Assembly: GCA_017470145.1 (NCBI GenBank)
Contig: JAFUFB010000001.1
Span: 1-64,000, forward strand
Length of the DNA stretch: 64,000 bases
Source of the DNA: Clostridia bacterium
GTDB taxonomy: Bacteria; Bacillota; Clostridia; Christensenellales; Aristaeellaceae
Direction of reading: 5' to 3'
The translations under genes and the position numbers were made by a program. Below, one piece after another: positions 33,707 through 42,203 of this stretch (position 1 is the stretch's first letter; each line of letters begins with the position of its first letter). The notes beneath the pieces are model-generated. The model ran no database searches, was not told the origin of the DNA, and saw only the letters and a list, made by a program, of their open reading frames with translations.

Positions 33707-35188
33707 TTACTTCACCCGTACCCGAACCACTACGGGCATGTCGCTGCGCCAAGGGCCCAAATCCACCTCCAGGGCCTCTTCCGTCCGCTGCCAGGCCGGC
33801 GCCTCCGCCATCCCCAGCACCTTGACCTCCTCAATGATGCCATGGAACAGGGGCAGCGTGCCCGTCTCCTTGGAGTGACGCAGGCTGGTAATGCGGATTT
33901 TGCCATCCTCCGGGCACACCATGTTGATGGCGTAAATCCGATTTCCCCGGCACATGAAGCGGAAATCCTGGCTGGTCCAACCCGCGGCTGCCCCGTCGGA
34001 GAACTGGCCCTCCTCCGTCTTCGTGGGGCCTTCCCCACAGATCCGCCACAGCTGCGTGCCATGGATGGCCTCACCATTGTCCCGCATCCATGCCGCCATG
34101 GCAGAAAGCACCTCCAGATCCTTCTCCCGGAAGGTGCCGTCCGGCTTAGGCCCGAAGTTCAGCAGCAGCCGGCCATTCTTGGCCACCACATCCGCCAGGG
34201 TCTGTATAATCTCCGCCGGAGATTTGTAATCCGCCTTCCCCGGCTGCTCGGAATAGCACCAGGAATGCCGCATGACGCTGGTGTCGCTCTGCCACAGGAA
34301 GGGCTTGGGCTCCGCAAACGAGCCCCGTTCCATGTCCGCCACCGCCACGCCGAAGGGGAAGGCGTCGTGCTTATAGTTAATGACGCAGCCGCCCCATTCC
34401 TCCGCCCGGTTATAGTAATAGGCAGCGAATTTCTGCAGATAGGGCTTCACGCTTTCGTGCTCAATCCACCAGTCGAAATACAGGATGGCGGGCTTCATCC
34501 GGTCCACCAGCTCGCAGCAGCGCATCAGCCAGTCCTCCAGGAATTCCTGGGTGGGATAGGGCTGGGCGAACAGATCGTGATGGTCCGCCGGCTCCGGCAT
34601 GGCCGGCCAATACAGGCTGTCCCGATCCGGCGGGTTGCCCACGTCGCTGTCAAACTCCCGCCCGTGGGAGAGGAAGAACCAATGCTCTACCCGATGGCTG
34701 GAAACGCCCCGGGTCATGCCTTCCTTCTCGCAGGCGTTCAACAGATCCCCGGTGATATCCCGATGGGGCCCCATGTCCACTGCGTTCCATCGGCTAAGCT
34801 CGCTGCCGTAGTTCTGGAAGCCATCGTGATGCTCCGCCACGGGCACCACATAGTCCGCCCCCGCCTCCCGGAACAACCGCGCCCATTCCTCTGGCGCAAA
34901 ATTTTCCATTTTGAACATCGGGATGAAGTCCTTATATCCAAAGTCCTTATGCTTGCCCCAATGCTTCAGATGATGCTCATATTCCTCCGAGCCCTGGATG
35001 TACATATTCCGGGCATACCAGTCATGATAAGCCGGCACGGAGAAGGGCCCCCAATGCAGGAAGATGCCCAGCCGCTTTTCGCCATACCAGGCGGGCACCG
35101 GGTGGGTCGCCAGGCTCTCCCAGTCCGCATGCCAAGGGCCCGCGGCGATAACTTCGTCTATTTTTGCCAGATACGCTTTCCGATCCAT
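33707..35188 (-). CDS. Glycoside hydrolase family 29, alpha-L-fucosidase
   Basis: A 493-residue cytoplasmic fucosidase. GH29 blocks are GIFLHWGPFSVPAYHDWYA, YVVPVAEHHDGFQNYGS and the nucleophile Asp239 in ILYFDWWIEHE. GRLLLNFGPKPDGTF and a C-terminal beta domain follow. The start is ATG at 35188, with GGGAG upstream. The open frame extends farther upstream but without homology. It would release fucose from host glycans or plant xyloglucan. It lies 100 bases after the GH120 gene with a hairpin between. Confidence 0.9.
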   Translation of the reverse strand: MDRKAYLAKIDEVIAAGPWHADWESLATHPVPAWYGEKRLGIFLHWGPFSVPAYHDWYARNMYIQGSEEYEHHLKHWGKHKDFGYKDFIPMFKMENFAPEEWARLFREAGADYVVPVAEHHDGFQNYGSELSRWNAVDMGPHRDITGDLLNACEKEGMTRGVSSHRVEHWFFLSHGREFDSDVGNPPDRDSLYWPAMPEPADHHDLFAQPYPTQEFLEDWLMRCCELVDRMKPAILYFDWWIEHESVKPYLQKFAAYYYNRAEEWGGCVINYKHDAFPFGVAVADMERGSFAEPKPFLWQSDTSVMRHSWCYSEQPGKADYKSPAEIIQTLADVVAKNGRLLLNFGPKPDGTFREKDLEVLSAMAAWMRDNGEAIHGTQLWRICGEGPTKTEEGQFSDGAAAGWTSQDFRFMCRGNRIYAINMVCPEDGKIRITSLRHSKETGTLPLFHGIIEEVKVLGMAEAPAWQRTEEALEVDLGPWRSDMPVVVRVRVK

Positions 35189-35248
35189 GAAATCACATGC
35201 TCCCTTCTCTTTCTTGAGGGCGTGCCATTCGCCGCTCCTTCTCTGAAA

Positions 35249-35275
35249 ACAGGGGATGGCAGCGCCCTCCCCTGT
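35249..35275 (-). terminator. Terminator between GH120 and GH29 genes
   Basis: ACAGGGGA pairs with TCCCCTGT around 11 bases, followed by TTTTC on the minus strand. It is 14 bases past the GH120 stop. Confidence 0.55.
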
Positions 35276-35288
35276 TATTGCTTTCCTT

Positions 35289-37277
35289 TTACCAGAGAAT
35301 ATACTCCGTCTTTCCTTCCGCGAAGGGCCCGGGCAGGGTATCCACGCCCCGATGGTTCCCGGCGAAATCCCGGTCGAAAACGATGTCCGTTCCGTCCGGA
35401 TTCTCAAACCGCTGCTCCGGCTCAAAAGCCTTACCAAGCAGATCGCTGGTCACGATGCCCGCCCGGAAGTCCTTCACCAGCTCGAAGGCATTGGTCTTCA
35501 GGATGAAGTGGCCATCCCGCTCCTCCCAGCTGATCTCCGCCTGGGCCTCCCCCTGGAAGCCGGTCTTTTCATGCCGGCTGACGGTGGCGCCGTTCAGATA
35601 GGCATTGCCCCCCACCCAGGCCGGCAGATGGCCAAAATGAGCCTCGTTCAGCCCGTGATGGTTGGGCTCCGCGCTGTCCAGGTCGAACTGGCCAATCCAT
35701 TCCTCCCAGGAGGGGAAGATGTCAAAGGGCGCAGTGCCTACCACCTCATACTCATGGCCATCCGGCCCCAGCTCCGGGTTGGACACGGGATAATGCTGAA
35801 TCATGAGGTTGTTATACACCCGATCATCCCCATGCAGGATGGTCATAAACCCGGCCACCTCCGTCCGGTGCCGAATGTGATAGGGGGTGTAGCGGGGCTC
35901 CCGCTGACCATTCACCACGCTGTCCACCCCGGAATTGATCAGGGAGAAGCCGCCCAGCATCAGGTTATGCACCGCGGCGATGCCTTCGCTGGGAATGGTG
36001 ATGGACACCTTGGACAGCATCACGTTGTTGTCCACCAGGGTCGGCCCATGGCCCACCTCGATAAACACGTCCGTGGAGAACATGTTGCCCTGCCCCTGCT
36101 TGACCCCTTCCGGGCGCATATTGTCGTGGAACAGGTTCTGGCTCACCCGGGCGCCCTGAGCTTCCCAGTCCAGCCAGACGCCCTGGATGCAATCGTGAAT
36201 GTGGTTTCGGCGGATGGTGACGTCGATGGCCGCGTGCAGCTTGATGCCAGCGGTCTCCGCCCCGCCCAGCTGGGAGGAATTGCATACATGGTGAATGTGG
36301 CAATCCTCAATGGTGGAGAAAACCGCGCCCATGCGGCCCACGATGCCCGTCTGCTCGCAGTGGTGTACATGGCAGCGGCGGATCAGGTGGCCACCCACCT
36401 TCTCCTTCAGCCAGCCATGATACTGCCCCCGGCACACCGCGTCCCGCTCCATCTGGGTCGGGTTCTTTACCCGCTTGTGGAAGAAGTACATCTCATTTTC
36501 CGGGTCCAGATATTTCCCCAGGGAGATGCCGCAGCAGCGGCTGTTGCAAATTTCGCAATCTTCGATGATCCATCCCCGGCTCCAATGGGGGCCCATGAGC
36601 CCATCCTGATAAGCCGCGGGAGGCGCCCAGGTGGTGGCGGCTTTGTCCATCAGGAAGCCGCTGACCGTGATGTATCCAATGCCCGTCTCCGAGGGCATGA
36701 ATACGTTCCGCCGCGCGGAGATTTCCACCTTCTGCTCGTTCGGGTTCAGGTCGTGGAAATTGGCGAAGAGCACGGTTTCGTCCCCTTCCTGCCGGGTGAA
36801 CCACTTCCAGGTGGACTCCTCCGGCCGCCAGGAGCAGGGATCCACCTCCGCCGCCAGGCATTCCTCCAGCGTCACGGTTTCGTACATCATCAGGTCATTG
36901 ACGAACACCGCGCCGGTGTGCCGAACCATGGGGGCGAAATACCAATCCCCGCCCACCAGGGTGGTATAAGGATTGTAGCTGCCGAAGAGGCTGTTTTTCA
37001 CCCGGGCGGTCCATACATTCCCCTTGTATTTTTCCCATCCCGTCAGCTCCTCCGCCCCGGTAATCCGGGCGGCGCCGATCTGCTCGCTGCGATAGGTAAT
37101 CCGGTTCTCCTCCGTGCCGGCATGGCGGGGGTTCACATACTCCCGATAGACGCCGGGCGCCACGATGACTTCATCCCCGGGCTGGGCCACCTTCGCCGCG
37201 TCGTTGATGTGTCGGAAGGGATAGGCCTTGCTGCCGTCCCCTTCCCGGCCGGCCGCGATGTTGACATAATATACCAT
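35289..37277 (-). CDS. Glycoside hydrolase family 120, beta-xylosidase type
   Basis: A 662-residue right-handed beta-helix enzyme. From memory of the Thermoanaerobacterium XylC family, shared blocks are MVYYVNIAAGREGDGS, PGDEVIVAPGVYREYV, TTWAPPAAYQDGL, WSRGWIIED and AGIKLHAAIDV. The nucleophile matches Asp370 in WLDWEAQGARV and the acid/base Glu407 in VFIEVGHGP. No signal peptide is present, so it works on imported xylo-oligosaccharides. The start is ATG at 37277, with AAAGGAAAG upstream. A pectate-lyase-like role is the alternative, but both catalytic residues support GH120. Confidence 0.83.
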   Translation of the reverse strand: MVYYVNIAAGREGDGSKAYPFRHINDAAKVAQPGDEVIVAPGVYREYVNPRHAGTEENRITYRSEQIGAARITGAEELTGWEKYKGNVWTARVKNSLFGSYNPYTTLVGGDWYFAPMVRHTGAVFVNDLMMYETVTLEECLAAEVDPCSWRPEESTWKWFTRQEGDETVLFANFHDLNPNEQKVEISARRNVFMPSETGIGYITVSGFLMDKAATTWAPPAAYQDGLMGPHWSRGWIIEDCEICNSRCCGISLGKYLDPENEMYFFHKRVKNPTQMERDAVCRGQYHGWLKEKVGGHLIRRCHVHHCEQTGIVGRMGAVFSTIEDCHIHHVCNSSQLGGAETAGIKLHAAIDVTIRRNHIHDCIQGVWLDWEAQGARVSQNLFHDNMRPEGVKQGQGNMFSTDVFIEVGHGPTLVDNNVMLSKVSITIPSEGIAAVHNLMLGGFSLINSGVDSVVNGQREPRYTPYHIRHRTEVAGFMTILHGDDRVYNNLMIQHYPVSNPELGPDGHEYEVVGTAPFDIFPSWEEWIGQFDLDSAEPNHHGLNEAHFGHLPAWVGGNAYLNGATVSRHEKTGFQGEAQAEISWEERDGHFILKTNAFELVKDFRAGIVTSDLLGKAFEPEQRFENPDGTDIVFDRDFAGNHRGVDTLPGPFAEGKTEYILW

Positions 37278-37436
37278 GATGCTCACTTTCCTTTCGCTTT
37301 TCTGAATTCTTTTCTTTCCCTCGGGAGGATGCTTTTCTCCCGCCGCCAGTGAAGGTATCTTATCATATTCTTTCGCCCCTTGCAATCCGGATTTTTCTCC
37401 TCCCGGCAGACTTCCACGCGCAGAGAGCTGCAAGAG

Positions 37437-37466
37437 AAAAGGGACACGGTGTCTTTCCCGTGTCCC
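37437..37466 (-). terminator. Terminator of larC
   Basis: GGGACACGG and CCGTGTCCC form a 9-bp stem followed by TTTTCTC on the minus strand, 14 bases past the larC stop. Confidence 0.75.
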
Positions 37467-37479
37467 CATGGCGGCTCCC

Positions 37480-38835
37480 TCATTCCTGGGGAACCGCGTT
37501 GCGAATCTCCTTCAGGCTCACCCCGTTTTTCACCGCCAGGGCTGCCAGATCATCGTATTCCGCCTTCTGTTTTTTGACCCCCATGCCTTCCGCCCGCTTG
37601 ACCCGCACCGGGCCGTAGGTCGTATCCACGGTGTCGATATGCCGGTGGAGGAAATACCGGGTCATGTCCTGCCGCCGAATGCCCAGGGTGGTGGTGTGCT
37701 TCATGATCAGCTGGGCCAGGTGGTCCGCGTTTTCCGGGCTGCAAATGACGTTCAGCAGGATGCCGGGGCGGGATTTTTTCATCCCGATGGGAATGGTATA
37801 GACATCAAAGGCCCCCGCCTTCATCAGCTGCTCCTGGGCGAAGCCCAGTTCCTCCCCCGTGATGTCGTCCAGGTTGCACTCCAGCCGGGTCAGGGGCTCT
37901 CGGGCGTTCTCCCCTTCTCCCAGGAAGGCCCGGACGCAATTCGCCCGCTCGAAGTCCTTCTTGCCCATGCCGTATCCAATGGCCTGCACCGCCATCATGG
38001 GCCGATCGCCAAAGCTACCCGCGAAATGCTTCAGCAGCGCCGCCCCCGTGGGGGTGCATAATTCTCCCTTGATCTGGCCGCCATAGGTGGGAATCCCAGT
38101 CAGAATCAGCGCCGTGGCCGGGGCCGGCACCGGCAGCACCCCATGCATGCAGCGAACATAGCCGCTGCCTACATGAACAGGAGAGGCGACGATCTGTTCC
38201 GCGCCAATCATCTCCATCAGCAGGCATACGCCTACCACGTCCGCCACCGCGTCCAACGTGCCCACCTCGTGGAAATGAATTTCGCTGATGGGGTGCCCAT
38301 GAACCTTGCTTTCCGCCTCCGCGATCAGGGCATAGACGGCCTTGGCATCCGCCTTCACCCGGGCAGAGACATCCAGCCCGTCGATGATGCCCTCGATATC
38401 CGCCACGGAGGTGTGATGGTGATGGTGATGGTCCTCATGGTCGTGGTCGTGCTCGTGGTCGTGATCATGGTCATAATGATGCTCATGCTCATGTTCGTGC
38501 TCATGATCATGATCATGTTCGTGCTCATGATGGTGCTCATGCTCATGGTCGTGTTCGTTGTCATGGTCGTGTTCGTGGTCATGGTCATGATGGTGTTCAT
38601 GGTCGTGTTCATGCACGTCCACAGATTCTTCTTCCTCGCCATGGACGGTAATCTTCATATGCGTGCCAGTGATACCGCACTTTACGGCAGGCTCCACCTC
38701 CACCGCTACCCCAGGCAGCCCCAGGGCGTTCATTTTGTCGAGAAACACCTGCCGGTCCGGGATCAGCTCCAGCAGCGCCGCCATCAGCATATCTCCCGCG
38801 GCGCCCATGCCGCATTCCAGATAGAGGGTTTTCAT
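37480..38835 (-). CDS. larC: Nickel-pincer cofactor biosynthesis protein LarC
   Basis: A 451-residue nickel-inserting cyclometallase. The N-terminus is MKTLYLECGMGAAGDMLMAAL. After about residue 70 comes a His/Asp/Glu region (75-141) with 37 His in 67 residues. The catalytic part follows with ISEIHFHEVGTLDAVADVVG, GSGYVRCMHGVLPVPAPAT and TPTGAALLKHF. The C-terminal half (about 300-451) contains RLECNLDDITGE and KKSRPGILLNVIC. It is one uninterrupted frame, while lactobacilli need a frameshift between larC1 and larC2. LarA, LarB and LarE are not in the window. Confidence 0.92.
   Translation of the reverse strand: MKTLYLECGMGAAGDMLMAALLELIPDRQVFLDKMNALGLPGVAVEVEPAVKCGITGTHMKITVHGEEEESVDVHEHDHEHHHDHDHEHDHDNEHDHEHEHHHEHEHDHDHEHEHEHEHHYDHDHDHEHDHDHEDHHHHHHTSVADIEGIIDGLDVSARVKADAKAVYALIAEAESKVHGHPISEIHFHEVGTLDAVADVVGVCLLMEMIGAEQIVASPVHVGSGYVRCMHGVLPVPAPATALILTGIPTYGGQIKGELCTPTGAALLKHFAGSFGDRPMMAVQAIGYGMGKKDFERANCVRAFLGEGENAREPLTRLECNLDDITGEELGFAQEQLMKAGAFDVYTIPIGMKKSRPGILLNVICSPENADHLAQLIMKHTTTLGIRRQDMTRYFLHRHIDTVDTTYGPVRVKRAEGMGVKKQKAEYDDLAALAVKNGVSLKEIRNAVPQE
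38413..38613 (-). repeat. In-gene repeat coding the His-rich tract of LarC
   Basis: About 200 bp of alternating CAT/CAC with GAT/GAC/GAG codons, in variable 6-base units. It is expected to change length by slippage in multiples of 3 or 6 bases and may be hard to assemble. It is coding, in frame, and not a CRISPR. Confidence 0.85.
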
Positions 38836-38890
38836 TTCTCTTCGCCTCCTGCTTCAAAAAAGGTTTTGCAAAATACAATTTTCATCCATG

Positions 38891-38918
38891 ATCATAGTCA
38901 CTTTCGTCCAAAAGTCAA
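38891..38918 (-). promoter_or_regulatory. Promoter of larC
   Basis: TTGACT (38918-38913) and TATGAT (38896-38891), spacer 16, about 55 bases before larC. Confidence 0.55.
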
Positions 38919-38934
38919 GCTTTCCGTGAATATA

Positions 38935-38957
38935 CAAAAAAACCGCCTTCCGGCGGC
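38935..38957 (-). terminator. Terminator of the seven-tRNA operon
   Basis: CCGCC/GGCGG stem with loop TTCC, followed by TTTTTTT on the minus strand, 7 bases after tRNA-Gly(TCC). Confidence 0.85.
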
Positions 38958-38963
38958 TTCATG

Positions 38964-39034
38964 AGCGGGTGATGGGAATCGAACCCACGTAGCCAGCTTG
39001 GAAGGCTGGAACTCTACCATTGAGTTACACCCGC
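38964..39034 (-). tRNA. tRNA-Gly(TCC)
   Basis: Acceptor GCGGGTG/CACCCGC, anticodon stem CCAGC/GCTGG around CTTCCAA giving TCC, T arm GTGGG/CCCAT. Last in the seven-tRNA operon. Confidence 0.95.
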
Positions 39035-39046
39035 TTAAAAAAATGG

Positions 39047-39119
39047 AGCGGTAGACGAGGCTCGGACTCGCGACCTCCACCTTGGCAAGGTGGCGCTCTA
39101 CCAACTGAGCTACTACCGC
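39047..39119 (-). tRNA. tRNA-Gly(GCC)
   Basis: Acceptor GCGGTAG/CTACCGC, anticodon stem CCACC/GGTGG around TTGCCAA giving GCC. Confidence 0.95.
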
Positions 39120-39151
39120 ATATCCACACCCGTGGGGAAAAAAGAAAACTG

Positions 39152-39232
39152 TGCGGACGAAGAGACTCGAACTCTTACGTCTGGGACACCAGAACCTAAA
39201 TCTGGCGCGTCTGCCAATTCCGCCACGCCCGC
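39152..39232 (-). tRNA. tRNA-Leu(TAG)
   Basis: An 81-base class II tRNA with a long variable arm (TGTCCCAGACGT). Acceptor GCGGGCG/CGTCCGC, anticodon stem CCAGA/TCTGG around TTTAGGT giving TAG. Confidence 0.95.
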
Positions 39233-39261
39233 ACGAGCGAATCCAGGATCGGCAGAGAAAG

Positions 39262-39334
39262 TGACCCATTGGAGATTCGAACTCCAGACACCTTGATTAA
39301 AAGTCAAGTGCTCTGCCAACTGAGCTAATGGGTC
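39262..39334 (-). tRNA. tRNA-Lys(TTT)
   Basis: Acceptor GACCCAT/ATGGGTC, anticodon stem CTTGA/TCAAG around CTTTTAA giving TTT. Confidence 0.95.
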
Positions 39335-39340
39335 GCAAAG

Positions 39341-39412
39341 CTGGGGTGGCAGGGCTCGAACCTACGAATGCGGGAGTCAAAGTCCCGTGCCTTACCACTT
39401 GGCTACACCCCA
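39341..39412 (-). tRNA. tRNA-Gln(TTG)
   Basis: Acceptor TGGGGTG/CACCCCA, anticodon loop TTTGACT giving TTG, discriminator G. Confidence 0.95.
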
Positions 39413-39466
39413 ACGTAGGTAAATCTTTCTGCCAAATCACAGGAGCCGCAGATCGAAAGAAAATGG

Positions 39467-39541
39467 GGTGAGTAGTGGGACTCGAACCCACGGTCTTCAG
39501 AGCCACAATCTGACGCGTTAACCAACTACGCTATACCCACC
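39467..39541 (-). tRNA. tRNA-His(GTG)
   Basis: Acceptor GTGGGTA/TACTCAC with the extra 5' G(-1) opposite C73 that marks tRNA-His. Anticodon loop TTGTGGC gives GTG. Confidence 0.95.
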
Positions 39542-39548
39542 ATGATGG

Positions 39549-39622
<74 letters not shown>

Positions 39623-39695
39623 AAGCCATAGGACCGGCTTCTCCAAAGGGCTTCGGCGCTCAGGGAAGACCTCGCGCTTCCGCTGACAGGAAAGG

Positions 39696-39724
39696 ATTAT
39701 AGCACCTTCCCGTCGGACTGTCAA
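39696..39724 (-). promoter_or_regulatory. Promoter of the seven-tRNA operon
   Basis: TTGACA (39724-39719) and TATAAT (39701-39696) exactly 17 bases apart: a full consensus promoter, 74 bases before the first tRNA. Confidence 0.85.
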
Positions 39725-39823
39725 CAGGAAATTTTTTATCTTGTGTGCCTTCGTGAACCCGACTTTGCCGCCCGGGAGGGATCGCCCTCCTCCAGGCCTC
39801 TGCTCTATGGGAGGCGTGGAATT

Positions 39824-40864
39824 TTATACCTTCATCGTCCGGAAGGCCGCAGCCCGGCCTAACCGGTTCATGACGGCCAACCCCACCCCCTCCGGCGGCA
39901 CGACCTCGCTGTAGATGGTTTCCCGGCCCTCCTGGTCCAGCTGGCGCAGGGTGTCAAACAGCCGATGAGCCACCTGGGCCTGATCCTGGATGGAGCCGAT
40001 GTCGTGGGGATCGCAATCCGCCAGGGCTTCCATATGCTCCGTAAAGCAAAGGACGCAGCTGCTTTTCCCCGCCTGCCGATCCAGCAGGCAGTTTTCCCGC
40101 AGAGCCCGCACCACAGCCGCTTCTTCCCCTTCCACCAGGGTCACGTTGCCCTGGGGGGCGTAATGCTTGTATCGCATTCCGGGGGACAGGGCTACCTCCC
40201 CCTCCTGCAGGGGGCGCAGGATGCTGCCCGCCAGGGCTACCTCCCGACCCAGCACCTCCTCCGCCATCTCCTTCGTAATGCCGCCGGGTCGCAGGATGGT
40301 GGGTTCTCCGTGGGTCAGATCCAGCACCGTGGATTCCAGCCCCACCTGGCATTCCCCGCCGTCCAGAATCAAAGGGATGCGGCCATCCATGTCCTCCAGC
40401 ACATGGCTGGCCAGGGTGGGAGAAGGCCGACCGGATCGGTTGGCGCTGGGAGCGGCGATGGGCAGATCACAGGCCTGCAGCAGCTTCCGGGTGCAGGGCA
40501 TAGAGGGCATGCGAATGGCCACGGTGGGCAGTCCGGCAGTGACCTCCTTGGGTACCCGCTCCGTCCGGGGGAAAAGCAGGGTCAGGGGGCCCGGCCAGAA
40601 GGCGTCCATCAGTTGCTCCGCCCCCTGGGGTATTTCGCACAAGCCCTCCAGCTGTTCCCGTCGCCAAATATGGACGATGAGAGGATTATCCGCCGGCCGG
40701 CCCTTGGCCGCGAAAATGGAAAGCACCGCCTGGGGATCCAGGGCGTTAGCTCCCAGGCCATACACCGTCTCCGTGGGGAAACCCACCAGCTGTCCCTGCG
40801 AAAAAAGCCGGGCAGCCAGTTCGATGGCTTCCGGCGAGTTGGCGTCCATGACTTTGGTTTGCAT
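39824..40864 (-). CDS. tsaC: Threonylcarbamoyl-AMP synthase (Sua5/TsaC, long form)
   Basis: A 346-residue enzyme that makes threonylcarbamoyl-AMP for tRNA t6A. The YrdC-type catalytic domain (about 1-205) shows FPTETVYGLGANA, KGRPADNPLIVHI, PSANRSGRPSPT and GLESTVLDL. The C-terminal Sua5 domain (about 230-346) starts after SPGMRYKHYAP. It lies downstream of prfA, prmC and yqhQ, a common order in Firmicutes. Confidence 0.93.
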   Translation of the reverse strand: MQTKVMDANSPEAIELAARLFSQGQLVGFPTETVYGLGANALDPQAVLSIFAAKGRPADNPLIVHIWRREQLEGLCEIPQGAEQLMDAFWPGPLTLLFPRTERVPKEVTAGLPTVAIRMPSMPCTRKLLQACDLPIAAPSANRSGRPSPTLASHVLEDMDGRIPLILDGGECQVGLESTVLDLTHGEPTILRPGGITKEMAEEVLGREVALAGSILRPLQEGEVALSPGMRYKHYAPQGNVTLVEGEEAAVVRALRENCLLDRQAGKSSCVLCFTEHMEALADCDPHDIGSIQDQAQVAHRLFDTLRQLDQEGRETIYSEVVPPEGVGLAVMNRLGRAAAFRTMKV

Positions 40865-40904
40865 CTTTGCTCCTTCTCTAAGGGGAATTCATTTTCAAGC
40901 GTTT

Positions 40905-41045
40905 TCACTCCCCCGCTGCACGGGGGAAGCTTTCCTCTTATTCTTAAGGAAAAATTGCTTTTCGAACTGTTTACACACCCCCGCTGCGCGGGGGGTGTTC
41001 CTTGGATTATTTGTTTTTTCGCTCCCCGCTCCGCGGGAAGCTTTT
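40905..41045. repeat. Three palindromic repeats between tsaC and prfA
   Basis: Three copies in one orientation: 40908-40927 (CTCCCCCG/CGGGGGA), 40973-40998 (ACACCCCCGC/GCGGGGGGTGT) and 41020-41042 (GCTCCCCGC/GCGGGAAGC), each preceded by a T-rich or TTTTC stretch. They fill the 187-bp gap between prfA and tsaC. The T-run is on the 5' side of the stem, unlike an intrinsic terminator. Confidence 0.65.
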
Positions 41046-41051
41046 ACTTGC

Positions 41052-42113
41052 TCAACTATGCAGCGACTGCAGCTTCTCCGTCTTCTCCGCCAGGCGCAGG
41101 GCGCTGATGAAGGGATCCAGATCCCCATTCATGGTGTTCTGCACCCTGGGCACGGACAGGCCAATCCGCTGGTCCACCACCGTGTCGTGGTTAAAGAAAT
41201 AGGTTCGAATCTTCTGGCTGCGATCCCCGCCAGCGATCTGCCCCTTCCGGTCCGCGTCCAGGGTGGCCTGGGATTCCTGCCGCTGCTTGTCCAGCAGGCG
41301 GCTGCGCAGCACCTCCATGGCCCGGGCCTTGTTCTGCAGTTGGCTGCGTTCATCCTGGCAGGTAACCACCATGCCCGTGGGCAGGTGGGTCAGGCGCACG
41401 GCGGTTTCCGTCTTGTTCACCTTCTGGCCCCCATGGCCGGAGGCCCGGTACAGATCCAGCCGGATATCCTCCGGGCGAATCACCAGCTCGCTTTCCTCCG
41501 CCTCCGGATAGACCACCACCGAGGCGGTGGAGGTATGGATACGGCCGCCGCTTTCCGTCACCGGTACCCTTTTTACGCAGTGGACGCCGCTTTCGAACTT
41601 CATCCGGGCGTAGGCCTCTGGCCCGGAGATCATCATCAGCGCCTCCGTCACACCTCCCAGCTCCGTATCCGCCAGGGACAGAATCTGCATTTGCAGCCCG
41701 CCCCGGTCACAGTATTTCTGGTACATCCGCAGCAAATCCCCGGCGAAAAGGGCAGCTTCCTCCCCGCCCACCCCGGCCCGGATTTCCATCATCACGTTGC
41801 GGGAATCCAATGGGTCCGAGGGCACCAGCATCAGCTTCAGCTCCTCCAGCAGGGGGCCTTCCCGGCCGGCCAGCTCCTGAGCCTCCGCCCGGGCTTCCTC
41901 CGCCATGTCCGGGTCGCTCATCAGCTCCCGGGCCTCCGCCAGGTGCCGCTGCAAAGCCTGATATTCCTCGAATTTTGCCACGATGGGCTCGATTTCGCCC
42001 CGCTCCTTCATGACCTGCTGCAGGCGGGCGAAATCCGCCGTGACCTCCGGCTGGGCCATGGTCTGGGTCAGTTCCTCGTATCTTTCCTTCAGGGTTTGCA
42101 GCTTTTCAAACAT
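41052..42113 (-). CDS. prfA: Peptide chain release factor 1
   Basis: A 353-residue release factor for UAA and UAG. The peptidyl-transferase motif GGQ is residues 228-230 in ASGHGGQKVNKTETAVRLTHLPTG (split: ASGHGGQKVN, TETAVRLTHLPTG). The N-terminal coiled coil and central IRAGVGGEEAALFAGDL are typical. Its partner methylase prmC is 90 bases upstream. Confidence 0.95.
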   Translation of the reverse strand: MFEKLQTLKERYEELTQTMAQPEVTADFARLQQVMKERGEIEPIVAKFEEYQALQRHLAEARELMSDPDMAEEARAEAQELAGREGPLLEELKLMLVPSDPLDSRNVMMEIRAGVGGEEAALFAGDLLRMYQKYCDRGGLQMQILSLADTELGGVTEALMMISGPEAYARMKFESGVHCVKRVPVTESGGRIHTSTASVVVYPEAEESELVIRPEDIRLDLYRASGHGGQKVNKTETAVRLTHLPTGMVVTCQDERSQLQNKARAMEVLRSRLLDKQRQESQATLDADRKGQIAGGDRSQKIRTYFFNHDTVVDQRIGLSVPRVQNTMNGDLDPFISALRLAEKTEKLQSLHS

Positions 42114-42203
42114 CTTTTCTTCGCGCTCTTCCGTGCATGATGCGTGATTTCGAATATAACCTTACTTTCCTCTGTTTCCCGACCCCGGGCATTCCTGCGA
42201 TCA

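Noticed and set aside
38413..38613. Repeat tract that could be taken for a CRISPR array
   Set aside because: Units are 6 bases, in frame, without unique spacers. It codes the LarC His-rich region.
37480..38835. Programmed frameshift in larC as in lactobacilli
   Set aside because: The gene is one continuous frame from start to stop.
38143..38964. Long plus-strand frame rich in Met and Val opposite larC
   Set aside because: It is the antisense of the His-codon repeat (CAT/CAC reads as ATG/GTG). LarC on the minus strand has full family homology.
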